From Penium margaritaceum (taxonomy: Eukaryota; Streptophyta; Zygnematophyceae; Desmidiales; Peniaceae): a DNA stretch of 64,000 nt. A program made the position numbers and the translations under genes. The first letter of the stretch is position 1, and the number at the start of each line of letters is the position of its first letter. The stretch is taken from NCBI GenBank assembly GCA_023375785.1, contig SZWC01009409.1, positions 1 through 64,000 of the forward strand, in the 5' to 3' direction. The notes beneath the pieces are model-generated. The model saw nothing but the letters and a program-made list of their open reading frames with translations, was not told the DNA's origin and did not search any database. Positions 14,635-25,816 of the stretch are shown piece after piece.

Positions 14635-15930
14635 ACCACTCCGCAACCAGTTCGCACCACTCCGCAACCAGTTCGCACCACTCCGTAACCAGTTCGCACC
14701 ACTCCGCAACCAGTTCGCACCACTCCGCAACCAGTTCACACCACTTTGCAACCAGTTCACACCACTCTGCAACCAGATCACACCACTCCGCAACCAGTTC
14801 GCACCACTCCTCAACCAGGTCCCACCACTCTGCAACCAGTTCACACCACTCCGCAACCAGTTTGCACCACTCCGAAACCAGTTCGCACCCCTTCGCAACT
14901 CGTTCGCACTGCTCCGCAACCCGAACACACCACTCCGCAACCAGTTCGCACCACTCCATGACCAGTTCACACCTATCCGCGACCAGTTCGCACCACTTAG
15001 CGACCGGTTCGCACCACTCACCAAACAGTTCCCACCACTCTGCATCCAGTTTGCACCACTCCCCTACCAGTTCGCACAACTCCGCAGCCAGTTTGCACCA
15101 CACCGCAACCAGTTCGCACCACTCCGCAACCAGTTCGCACCACTTCGCAACCAGCTGGCACCACTCCGCAACCAGTTTGCACCACTCGCCAACCAGTTCG
15201 CACCGCTCTGCAACCAGATCGCGCCACTATGCAACCAGTTCCCAGCACTCCGCAACCTGTTGGTACGACTCCGCAATCGGTTCACACCACTCCGTTATCC
15301 GTTCCCACCACTCCCCGACCAGTTCGCACCAGTCCGTGACCAGTTCGCACCACTCCGCGACCAGTTCGCACCACTCCGCAACCCGTTCGCACCATTCCGC
15401 AACCGGTTCGCACCACTCCGCAACCTGTTGTCACCACTCCGCAACCAGTTGGCACCACTCCACAACCAGTTCGCACCACTCCAGAACCAGTTCGCACCAC
15501 TCCGGAACCAGTTGCCACCAATGTGCAGCCAGTTCGGGTCACTCCGCAACCAGTTCGCACCACTCCGGAACCAGTTCGCGCCACTCCGCAACCAGATGTC
15601 ACCTTTCCGCAACCAGTTCACTCCACTCCACAACCAGTTTGCACCACTCCGCAACCAGCTCGCACCACTCCGCTACCAGATCGCACTACTCCACAACCAG
15701 TTCGCACTACTCCGCAACCAGTTTGCACCAATCCGCAACCAGTCTGCACCACTCTGCAACGAGTTAGCACCACTCTGCAGCCAGTTTGCACCACTCCGCA
15801 ACCAGTTCGCACTGCTCCGCAACCCGTTTGCACCACTCCGCAACCAGTTCGCACCACTCCGCAACCAGTTGCAAGACTCCGCAACCAGTTCACACCACTC
15901 CACAACCAGTTTGCACCATTCCGAAACCAG
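14635..15930 (+). repeat. Diverged 21-bp monomers after the gap
   Basis: Mixed monomers. The marker CCCCTTCGCAACTCGTTC near 14,888 and its surroundings match 7,680 and 28,070, and the CACCAATGTGCAGCC marker near 15,513 matches 8,490, 9,090 and 10,864. The stretch therefore belongs to an old long duplication. No gene is seen. Confidence 0.85.
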
Positions 15931-17610
15931 TTTGCACCACTCCGCAACCAGTTTGCACCACTCCGCAACCAGTTTGCACCACTCCGCAACCAGTTTGCAC
16001 CACTCCGCAACCAGTTTGCACCACTCCGCAACCAGTTTGCACCACTCCGCAACCAGTTTGCACCACTCCGCAACCAGTTTGCACCACTCCGCAACCAGTT
16101 TGCACCACTCCGCAACCAGTTTGCACCACTCCGCAACCAGTTTGCACCACTCCGCAACCAGTTTGCACCACTCCGCAACCAGTTTGCACCACTCCGCAAC
16201 CAGTTTGCACCACTCCGCAACCAGTTTGCACCACTCCGCAACCAGTTTGCACCACTCCGCAACCAGTTTGCACCACTCCGCAACCAGTTTGCACCACTCC
16301 GCAACCAGTTTGCACCACTCCGCAACCAGTTTGCACCACTCCGCAACCAGTTTGCACCACTCCGCAACCAGTTTGCACCACTCCGCAACCAGTTTGCACC
16401 ACTCCGCAACCAGTTTGCACCACTCCGCAACCAGTTTGCACCACTCCGCAACCAGTTTGCACCACTCCGCAACCAGTTTGCACCACTCCGCAACCAGTTT
16501 GCACCACTCCGCAACCAGTTTGCACCACTCCGCAACCAGTTTGCACCACTCCGCAACCAGTTTGCACCACTCCGCAACCAGTTTGCACCACTCCGCAACC
16601 AGTTTGCACCACTCCGCAACCAGTTTGCACCACTCCGCAACCAGTTTGCACCACTCCGCAACCAGTTTGCACCACTCCGCAACCAGTTTGCACCACTCCG
16701 CAACCAGTTTGCACCACTCCGCAACCAGTTTGCACCACTCCGCAACCAGTTTGCACCACTCCGCAACCAGTTTGCACCACTCCGCAACCAGTTTGCACCA
16801 CTCCGCAACCAGTTTGCACCACTCCGCAACCAGTTTGCACCACTCCGCAACCAGTTTGCACCACTCCGCAACCAGTTTGCACCACTCCGCAACCAGTTTG
16901 CACCACTCCGCAACCAGTTTGCACCACTCCGCAACCAGTTTGCACCACTCCGCAACCAGTTTGCACCACTCCGCAACCAGTTTGCACCACTCCGCAACCA
17001 GTTTGCACCACTCCGCAACCAGTTTGCACCACTCCGCAACCAGTTTGCACCACTCCGCAACCAGTTTGCACCACTCCGCAACCAGTTTGCACCACTCCGC
17101 AACCAGTTTGCACCACTCCGCAACCAGTTTGCACCACTCCGCAACCAGTTTGCACCACTCCGCAACCAGTTTGCACCACTCCGCAACCAGTTTGCACCAC
17201 TCCGCAACCAGTTTGCACCACTCCGCAACCAGTTTGCACCACTCCGCAACCAGTTTGCACCACTCCGCAACCAGTTTGCACCACTCCGCAACCAGTTTGC
17301 ACCACTCCGCAACCAGTTTGCACCACTCCGCAACCAGTTTGCACCACTCCGCAACCAGTTTGCACCACTCCGCAACCAGTTTGCACCACTCCGCAACCAG
17401 TTTGCACCACTCCGCAACCAGTTTGCACCACTCCGCAACCAGTTTGCACCACTCCGCAACCAGTTTGCACCACTCCGCAACCAGTTTGCACCACTCCGCA
17501 ACCAGTTTGCACCACTCCGCAACCAGTTTGCACCACTCCGCAACCAGTTTGCACCACTCCGCAACCAGTTTGCACCACTCCGCAACCAGTTTGCACCACT
17601 CCGCAACCAG
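15931..17610 (+). repeat. Homogeneous single-monomer array, 21 bp x 80
   Basis: One monomer variant (ACTCCGCAACCAGTTTGC) repeats 80 times with no difference seen. It carries TTTGC in place of TTCGC, so the unit that was amplified had already lost one of its two CpGs. The block begins after CACCATTCCGAAACC and ends where CACCGCTCCGC appears. Confidence 0.96.
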
Positions 17611-18197
17611 TTCGCACCGCTCCGCAACCAGTTCGCACCACTCCAGAACCAGTTTGCGCCACCCCGCAACCAGTTCGCACCACTCCGCTACCAGGTCGCA
17701 CCCCTCCACAACCAGTTCCCACCACTCCGCAACCACTTCGCACCAATCCGCAACCAAATCGCACCACTCCGCAACCAGTTAGCACCACTCCGCAGCCAGT
17801 TTGCACCACTCCGCAACCAGTTTGCACAGCTCCGCAACCAGTTTGCACCACTCCGCAACAAGTTTGCACCACTCCGCTACCAGTTGCAACACTCCGCAAC
17901 CAGTTCACACCACTCCACAACCTGTTTGCACCATTCCGAAAGCAGTTTGCACCACTCCGCAACCAGTTCCCACCACTTTGCAACTAGTTCACACCACTCC
18001 GCGACCAGTTCGCACAACTCCACAACCAGTTCGCACCACTCTGCAACCAGTTCGCACCACTCCGCAGCCAGTTCGCACCACTCCGCAACCAGTTTGCACC
18101 ACTCTCAACCCGTTCGCACAACTCCACAACCAGTTCACACCACTCCACAACCCAGTTTGCACCACTCCGCAACCAGTTCATACCACTCCGCTATCAG
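17611..18197 (+). repeat. Diverged 21-bp monomers, duplicated segment
   Basis: About 17,870-18,060 matches 20,510-20,700: the CTACCAGTTGCAACACTCC junction, the CATTCCGAAAGCAG monomer and the CACTTTGCAACTAGTTC monomer occur in the same order. Both copies lie just before a homogeneous higher-order block. No gene is seen. Confidence 0.85.
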
Positions 18198-19457
18198 TTT
18201 GCACCACTCCGCAACCAGTTCGCACCACTCCGCAGCCAGTTCCCACCACTCCGCAGCCAGTTTGCACCACTCCGCAACCAGTTCGCACCACTCCGCAGCC
18301 AGTTCCCACCACTCCGCAGCCAGTTTGCACCACTCCGCAACCAGTTCGCACCACTCCGCAGCCAGTTCCCACCACTCCGCAGCCAGTTTGCACCACTCCG
18401 CAACCAGTTCGCACCACTCCGCAGCCAGTTCCCACCACTCCGCAGCCAGTTTGCACCACTCCGCAACCAGTTCGCACCACTCCGCAGCCAGTTCCCACCA
18501 CTCCGCAGCCAGTTTGCACCACTCCGCAACCAGTTCGCACCACTCCGCAGCCAGTTCCCACCACTCCGCAGCCAGTTTGCACCACTCCGCAACCAGTTCG
18601 CACCACTCCGCAGCCAGTTCCCACCACTCCGCAGCCAGTTTGCACCACTCCGCAACCAGTTCGCACCACTCCGCAGCCAGTTCCCACCACTCCGCAGCCA
18701 GTTTGCACCACTCCGCAACCAGTTCGCACCACTCCGCAGCCAGTTCCCACCACTCCGCAGCCAGTTTGCACCACTCCGCAACCAGTTCGCACCACTCCGC
18801 AGCCAGTTCCCACCACTCCGCAGCCAGTTTGCACCACTCCGCAACCAGTTCGCACCACTCCGCAGCCAGTTCCCACCACTCCGCAGCCAGTTTGCACCAC
18901 TCCGCAACCAGTTCGCACCACTCCGCAGCCAGTTCCCACCACTCCGCAGCCAGTTTGCACCACTCCGCAACCAGTTCGCACCACTCCGCAGCCAGTTCCC
19001 ACCACTCCGCAGCCAGTTTGCACCACTCCGCAACCAGTTCGCACCACTCCGCAGCCAGTTCCCACCACTCCGCAGCCAGTTTGCACCACTCCGCAACCAG
19101 TTCGCACCACTCCGCAGCCAGTTCCCACCACTCCGCAGCCAGTTTGCACCACTCCGCAACCAGTTCGCACCACTCCGCAGCCAGTTCCCACCACTCCGCA
19201 GCCAGTTTGCACCACTCCGCAACCAGTTCGCACCACTCCGCAGCCAGTTCCCACCACTCCGCAGCCAGTTTGCACCACTCCGCAACCAGTTCGCACCACT
19301 CCGCAGCCAGTTCCCACCACTCCGCAGCCAGTTTGCACCACTCCGCAACCAGTTCGCACCACTCCGCAGCCAGTTCCCACCACTCCGCAGCCAGTTTGCA
19401 CCACTCCGCAACCAGTTCGCACCACTCCGCAGCCAGTTCCCACCACTCCGCAACCAG
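18198..19457 (+). repeat. Higher-order repeat, 63 bp (3 monomers), about 20 copies
   Basis: A three-monomer unit, carrying in turn TTCGCACC, TTCCCACC and TTTGCACC, repeats at exact 63-bp steps (TTCG at 18,219, 18,282 and on to 19,416). Two of the three monomers have GCAGCCAG in place of GCAACCAG. The copies look identical. Confidence 0.95.
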
Positions 19458-20694
19458 TTCGCACCACTCCGCAACCAAATCGCACCACTCCGCAACCAAC
19501 TTGCACCACTCCGCAACCTATTCGCCCCACTCCACAACCAGTTCACACCACTCCACAACCTGTTGGTATGACTCCGCAGCTAGTTCACACCACTCCGCAA
19601 CCCGTTCGCACCACTCCCCGACCAGTTCGCACCAGTCCGCGACCAGTTCGCACCACTCCGCGACCAGTTCGCACCACTCCGCAACCAGTTCGCAACACTC
19701 CGCAACCAGTTTGCACCACTCCGCAACCAGTTCGCACCACTCCACAACCAGTTCTCACCAATCTGCAACAAGTTCGCACCATGCCGCAACCAGTTCGCAC
19801 AACTCCGCCACCAGTTCTCACCACTCTGCAACCATTTCGCACCACACCAAAAACAGTTCGCACCACTCCGCAACCAGTTTTCACCACTCCGAAACCAGTT
19901 CGCACCACTCCACAACCAGTTTGCACCAGTCTGCAACCAGTTCGCACCACTCCGCAACCAGTTCGTGGCACTCTGCAGCCAGTTGGCACCAATCCGCAAC
20001 CATTTCTCACAACTCTGCAGCCAGTTCGCCCCACTCCGCAACCAGTTCGCACCACTCCGCAACCAGTTCACACCACTCCAAAACCAGTTCACACCACTCT
20101 GCAACCAGAGTGCACCACTCCGCAACCAGTTCGCACCACTCCGCAACCAGTTCGCACCACTCCGCAACCAGTTGGCACCACTCCGCAACCAGTTTGCACC
20201 ACTCTACCACCAGTTCGCACCACTCCGCAACCAGTTCACACCACTCTGCAACCAGTTCACACCACTTCGCAACGTGCTCGTACCACTCCACAGCCAGTTC
20301 TCACCACTCCGCAACCCGTTCGCACCACTCCGCGACCAGTTCCCACCAGTTGCAACCCGTTCGCACCACTCCGCAACCAGTTTGCACCAATCCGCTATCA
20401 GTTCGCACCACTACGCAACCAGTTCGCACCACTCCGCAAACATTTCGCACCACTCCGCAGCCAGTTGGCAATACTCCGCAACCAGTTTGCACCACTCGGC
20501 AACCAGTTCGCACCACTCCGCTACCAGTTGCAACACTCCGCAACCAGTTCACACCACTCCACAACCTGTTCGCACCATTCCGAAAGCAGTTTGCACCACT
20601 CCACAACCAGTTCCCACCACTTTGCAACTAGTTCACACCACTCCGCGACCAGTTCGCACAACTCCACAACCAGTTCGCACCACTCTGCAACCAG
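19458..20694 (+). repeat. Diverged 21-bp monomers
   Basis: Mixed monomers. About 19,535-19,980 is the third copy of the segment at 6,645 and 12,870, with the CACACCAAAAACAGTTC marker near 19,844. About 20,510-20,700 duplicates 17,870-18,060. No gene is seen. Confidence 0.85.
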
Positions 20695-22248
20695 TTCGCA
20701 CCACTCCGCAGCCAGTTCCCACCACTCCGCAACCAGTTCGCACCACTCCGCAGCCAGTTCCCACCACTCCGCAACCAGTTCGCACCACTCCGCAGCCAGT
20801 TCCCACCACTCCGCAACCAGTTCGCACCACTCCGCAGCCAGTTCCCACCACTCCGCAACCAGTTCGCACCACTCCGCAGCCAGTTCCCACCACTCCGCAA
20901 CCAGTTCGCACCACTCCGCAGCCAGTTCCCACCACTCCGCAACCAGTTCGCACCACTCCGCAGCCAGTTCCCACCACTCCGCAACCAGTTCGCACCACTC
21001 CGCAGCCAGTTCCCACCACTCCGCAACCAGTTCGCACCACTCCGCAGCCAGTTCCCACCACTCCGCAACCAGTTCGCACCACTCCGCAGCCAGTTCCCAC
21101 CACTCCGCAACCAGTTCGCACCACTCCGCAGCCAGTTCCCACCACTCCGCAACCAGTTCGCACCACTCCGCAGCCAGTTCCCACCACTCCGCAACCAGTT
21201 CGCACCACTCCGCAGCCAGTTCCCACCACTCCGCAACCAGTTCGCACCACTCCGCAGCCAGTTCCCACCACTCCGCAACCAGTTCGCACCACTCCGCAGC
21301 CAGTTCCCACCACTCCGCAACCAGTTCGCACCACTCCGCAGCCAGTTCCCACCACTCCGCAACCAGTTCGCACCACTCCGCAGCCAGTTCCCACCACTCC
21401 GCAACCAGTTCGCACCACTCCGCAGCCAGTTCCCACCACTCCGCAACCAGTTCGCACCACTCCGCAGCCAGTTCCCACCACTCCGCAACCAGTTCGCACC
21501 ACTCCGCAGCCAGTTCCCACCACTCCGCAACCAGTTCGCACCACTCCGCAGCCAGTTCCCACCACTCCGCAACCAGTTCGCACCACTCCGCAGCCAGTTC
21601 CCACCACTCCGCAACCAGTTCGCACCACTCCGCAGCCAGTTCCCACCACTCCGCAACCAGTTCGCACCACTCCGCAGCCAGTTCCCACCACTCCGCAACC
21701 AGTTCGCACCACTCCGCAGCCAGTTCCCACCACTCCGCAACCAGTTCGCACCACTCCGCAGCCAGTTCCCACCACTCCGCAACCAGTTCGCACCACTCCG
21801 CAGCCAGTTCCCACCACTCCGCAACCAGTTCGCACCACTCCGCAGCCAGTTCCCACCACTCCGCAACCAGTTCGCACCACTCCGCAGCCAGTTCCCACCA
21901 CTCCGCAACCAGTTCGCACCACTCCGCAGCCAGTTCCCACCACTCCGCAACCAGTTCGCACCACTCCGCAGCCAGTTCCCACCACTCCGCAACCAGTTCG
22001 CACCACTCCGCAGCCAGTTCCCACCACTCCGCAACCAGTTCGCACCACTCCGCAGCCAGTTCCCACCACTCCGCAACCAGTTCGCACCACTCCGCAGCCA
22101 GTTCCCACCACTCCGCAACCAGTTCGCACCACTCCGCAGCCAGTTCCCACCACTCCGCAACCAGTTCGCACCACTCCGCAGCCAGTTCCCACCACTCCGC
22201 AACCAGTTCGCACCACTCCGCAGCCAGTTCCCACCACTCCGCAACCAG
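20695..22248 (+). repeat. Higher-order repeat, 42 bp (2 monomers), 37 copies
   Basis: Monomers with TTCGCACC...GCAGCC and TTCCCACC...GCAACC alternate for exactly 37 copies of 42 bp. These are close relatives of two of the three monomers in the 63-bp block at 18,198, which suggests a related seed amplified in a different pattern. Confidence 0.95.
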
Positions 22249-23007
22249 TTCGCACCACTCCGCAACCAGTTCGCACCACTCCACAACCAGTTCGCACCAT
22301 TCCGGAACCAGTTTTCACCACTCCGCTACCAGTTCGCACCACTCCGCAACCAGTTCGCACCACTCCGCAACCAGTTCGCACCACTCCGCAACCAGTTGGC
22401 ACCACTCCGCAACCAGTTTGCACCACTCCACCACCAGTTCGCACCACTCCGCAACCAGTTCACACCACTCTGCAACCAGTTCACACCACTTCGCAACGTG
22501 CCCGTACCACTCCACAGCCAGTTCTCACCACACCGCAACCTGTTCGCACCACTCCGCGACCAGTTCGCACCAGTTGCAAGCAGATCGCACCACTCCGCAA
22601 CCAGTTTGCACCAATCTGCTATCAGTTCGCACCACTACGCAACCAGTTGGCACCACTCTGCAAACAGTTCGCACCACTCCGCAGCCAATTGGCACCACTC
22701 CGCAACCAGTTTGCACCACTCCGCAACCAGTTCGCACCGCTCCGCAACCAGTTTGCGCCACTCCGCAACCAGTTCACACCACTCCGCAACATGTTGGCAT
22801 GACTCCGCAACCAGTTCACACCACTCCGCAACACGTTCCCACCACTCTTCGACCAGTTCGCACCAGTCCGCGACCAGTTCGCACCACTCCGCACCCAGTT
22901 CGCGCCACTCCGCAACCAGTTCGCACCACTCCGCAACCAGTTCGCACCACTCCGCAACCAGATCGCACCACTCCGCAACCAGTTCACACCACGCCGCAAC
23001 CACTTCG
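22249..23007 (+). repeat. Diverged 21-bp monomers
   Basis: Mixed monomers. The stretch 22,390-22,640 resembles 20,180-20,430 (CACTTCGCAACGTG and CACCAGTTGCAA markers in the same order), so it is part of the duplicated 20-22 kb segment. No gene is seen. Confidence 0.85.
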
Positions 23008-25298
23008 CACCACTCCGCAACCAGTTCGCGCCACTCCGCAACCAGTTCGCACCACTCGGCAACCAGTTCGCACCTCAACCAGTTTGCACCACTCCGCTAC
23101 CTGTTCGCACCACTCCACAACCAGTTCGCCCAGTCCGCGACCAGTTCGCACCACTCCGCGACCAGGTCGCACCACTCCGCAACCAGTTCGCGCCACTCCG
23201 CAACCAGTTCGCACCACTCGGCAACCAGTTCGCACCTCAACCAGTTTGCACCACTCCGCTACCTGTTCGCACCACTCCACAACCAGTTCGCCCAGTCCGC
23301 GACCAGTTCGCACCACTCCGCGACCAGGTCGCACCACTCCGCAACCAGTTCGCGCCACTCCGCAACCAGTTCGCACCACTCGGCAACCAGTTCGCACCTC
23401 AACCAGTTTGCACCACTCCGCTACCTGTTCGCACCACTCCACAACCAGTTCGCCCAGTCCGCGACCAGTTCGCACCACTCCGCGACCAGGTCGCACCACT
23501 CCGCAACCAGTTCGCGCCACTCCGCAACCAGTTCGCACCACTCGGCAACCAGTTCGCACCTCAACCAGTTTGCACCACTCCGCTACCTGTTCGCACCACT
23601 CCACAACCAGTTCGCCCAGTCCGCGACCAGTTCGCACCACTCCGCGACCAGGTCGCACCACTCCGCAACCAGTTCGCGCCACTCCGCAACCAGTTCGCAC
23701 CACTCGGCAACCAGTTCGCACCTCAACCAGTTTGCACCACTCCGCTACCTGTTCGCACCACTCCACAACCAGTTCGCCCAGTCCGCGACCAGTTCGCACC
23801 ACTCCGCGACCAGGTCGCACCACTCCGCAACCAGTTCGCGCCACTCCGCAACCAGTTCGCACCACTCGGCAACCAGTTCGCACCTCAACCAGTTTGCACC
23901 ACTCCGCTACCTGTTCGCACCACTCCACAACCAGTTCGCCCAGTCCGCGACCAGTTCGCACCACTCCGCGACCAGGTCGCACCACTCCGCAACCAGTTCG
24001 CGCCACTCCGCAACCAGTTCGCACCACTCGGCAACCAGTTCGCACCTCAACCAGTTTGCACCACTCCGCTACCTGTTCGCACCACTCCACAACCAGTTCG
24101 CCCAGTCCGCGACCAGTTCGCACCACTCCGCGACCAGGTCGCACCACTCCGCAACCAGTTCGCGCCACTCCGCAACCAGTTCGCACCACTCGGCAACCAG
24201 TTCGCACCTCAACCAGTTTGCACCACTCCGCTACCTGTTCGCACCACTCCACAACCAGTTCGCCCAGTCCGCGACCAGTTCGCACCACTCCGCGACCAGG
24301 TCGCACCACTCCGCAACCAGTTCGCGCCACTCCGCAACCAGTTCGCACCACTCGGCAACCAGTTCGCACCTCAACCAGTTTGCACCACTCCGCTACCTGT
24401 TCGCACCACTCCACAACCAGTTCGCCCAGTCCGCGACCAGTTCGCACCACTCCGCGACCAGGTCGCACCACTCCGCAACCAGTTCGCGCCACTCCGCAAC
24501 CAGTTCGCACCACTCGGCAACCAGTTCGCACCTCAACCAGTTTGCACCACTCCGCTACCTGTTCGCACCACTCCACAACCAGTTCGCCCAGTCCGCGACC
24601 AGTTCGCACCACTCCGCGACCAGGTCGCACCACTCCGCAACCAGTTCGCGCCACTCCGCAACCAGTTCGCACCACTCGGCAACCAGTTCGCACCTCAACC
24701 AGTTTGCACCACTCCGCTACCTGTTCGCACCACTCCACAACCAGTTCGCCCAGTCCGCGACCAGTTCGCACCACTCCGCGACCAGGTCGCACCACTCCGC
24801 AACCAGTTCGCGCCACTCCGCAACCAGTTCGCACCACTCGGCAACCAGTTCGCACCTCAACCAGTTTGCACCACTCCGCTACCTGTTCGCACCACTCCAC
24901 AACCAGTTCGCCCAGTCCGCGACCAGTTCGCACCACTCCGCGACCAGGTCGCACCACTCCGCAACCAGTTCGCGCCACTCCGCAACCAGTTCGCACCACT
25001 CGGCAACCAGTTCGCACCTCAACCAGTTTGCACCACTCCGCTACCTGTTCGCACCACTCCACAACCAGTTCGCCCAGTCCGCGACCAGTTCGCACCACTC
25101 CGCGACCAGGTCGCACCACTCCGCAACCAGTTCGCGCCACTCCGCAACCAGTTCGCACCACTCGGCAACCAGTTCGCACCTCAACCAGTTTGCACCACTC
25201 CGCTACCTGTTCGCACCACTCCACAACCAGTTCGCCCAGTCCGCGACCAGTTCGCACCACTCCGCGACCAGGTCGCACCACTCCGCAACCAGTTCGCA
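23008..25298 (+). repeat. Higher-order repeat, 162 bp with truncated monomers, about 14 copies
   Basis: The marker CACCTCAACCAGTTTGC recurs from 23,071 to 25,177 at exact 162-bp steps, giving 14 copies. This is the only higher-order period here that is not a multiple of 21: the unit is eight monomers less 6 bp, owing to shortened monomers at CGCACCTCAACC and CGCCCAGTCCGCGACC. Each unit carries a CACTCGGCAACC monomer with an 8/9 match to the CENP-B box core. Confidence 0.95.
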
Positions 25299-25816
25299 CT
25301 ACTCCGCAACCAGATAGCACCACTCCGCAGCCAGTTTGCACCACTCCGCAACCAGTTTGCACAGCTCCGCAACCAGTTTGCACCACTCCGCAACCAGTTC
25401 GCAGCACTCTGCAACCAGTTGCAACACTCCGCAACCAGTTCACACCAGTCCGCAACCAGTTCGCACCACTCCGCAACTAGTCCGCACCACTCCGCAACCA
25501 GTTTGCACCACTTTGCAACCAGTTCGCACCAATCCGCAACCAGTTCGCACCACTCCACAACCAGTTCACACCACTGTGCAACCAAATCCAACCACTCCGC
25601 TACCAGTTTGCACCAATCCGCAACCAAATCGCACCACTCCGCTACCAGTTCGCACAACCCTACAACCAGTTTGCACCACTTTGCAACCTGTTCGCACCAC
25701 TCCGCGACCAGTTTGCACCAGTCTGCAACCAGTTTGCACCACTCCGCGACCAGTTCGCACCACTCCGCAGCCAGTTCTCACCACCCCACAACCAGTGTGC
25801 ACCACTCCACAACCAG
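25299..25816 (+). repeat. Diverged 21-bp monomers
   Basis: Mixed monomers between the 162-bp block and the next single-monomer array. A CAGTTGCAACACTCC junction lies near 25,418. No gene is seen. Confidence 0.85.

Noticed and set aside
15523-20631. Long open frames encoding TTPQPVR, PLRNQFA or HHSATSS heptapeptide proteins
   Set aside because: They exist in most frames of both strands, arise from the 21-bp period, lack any non-repeat domain and use non-ATG or arbitrary starts.
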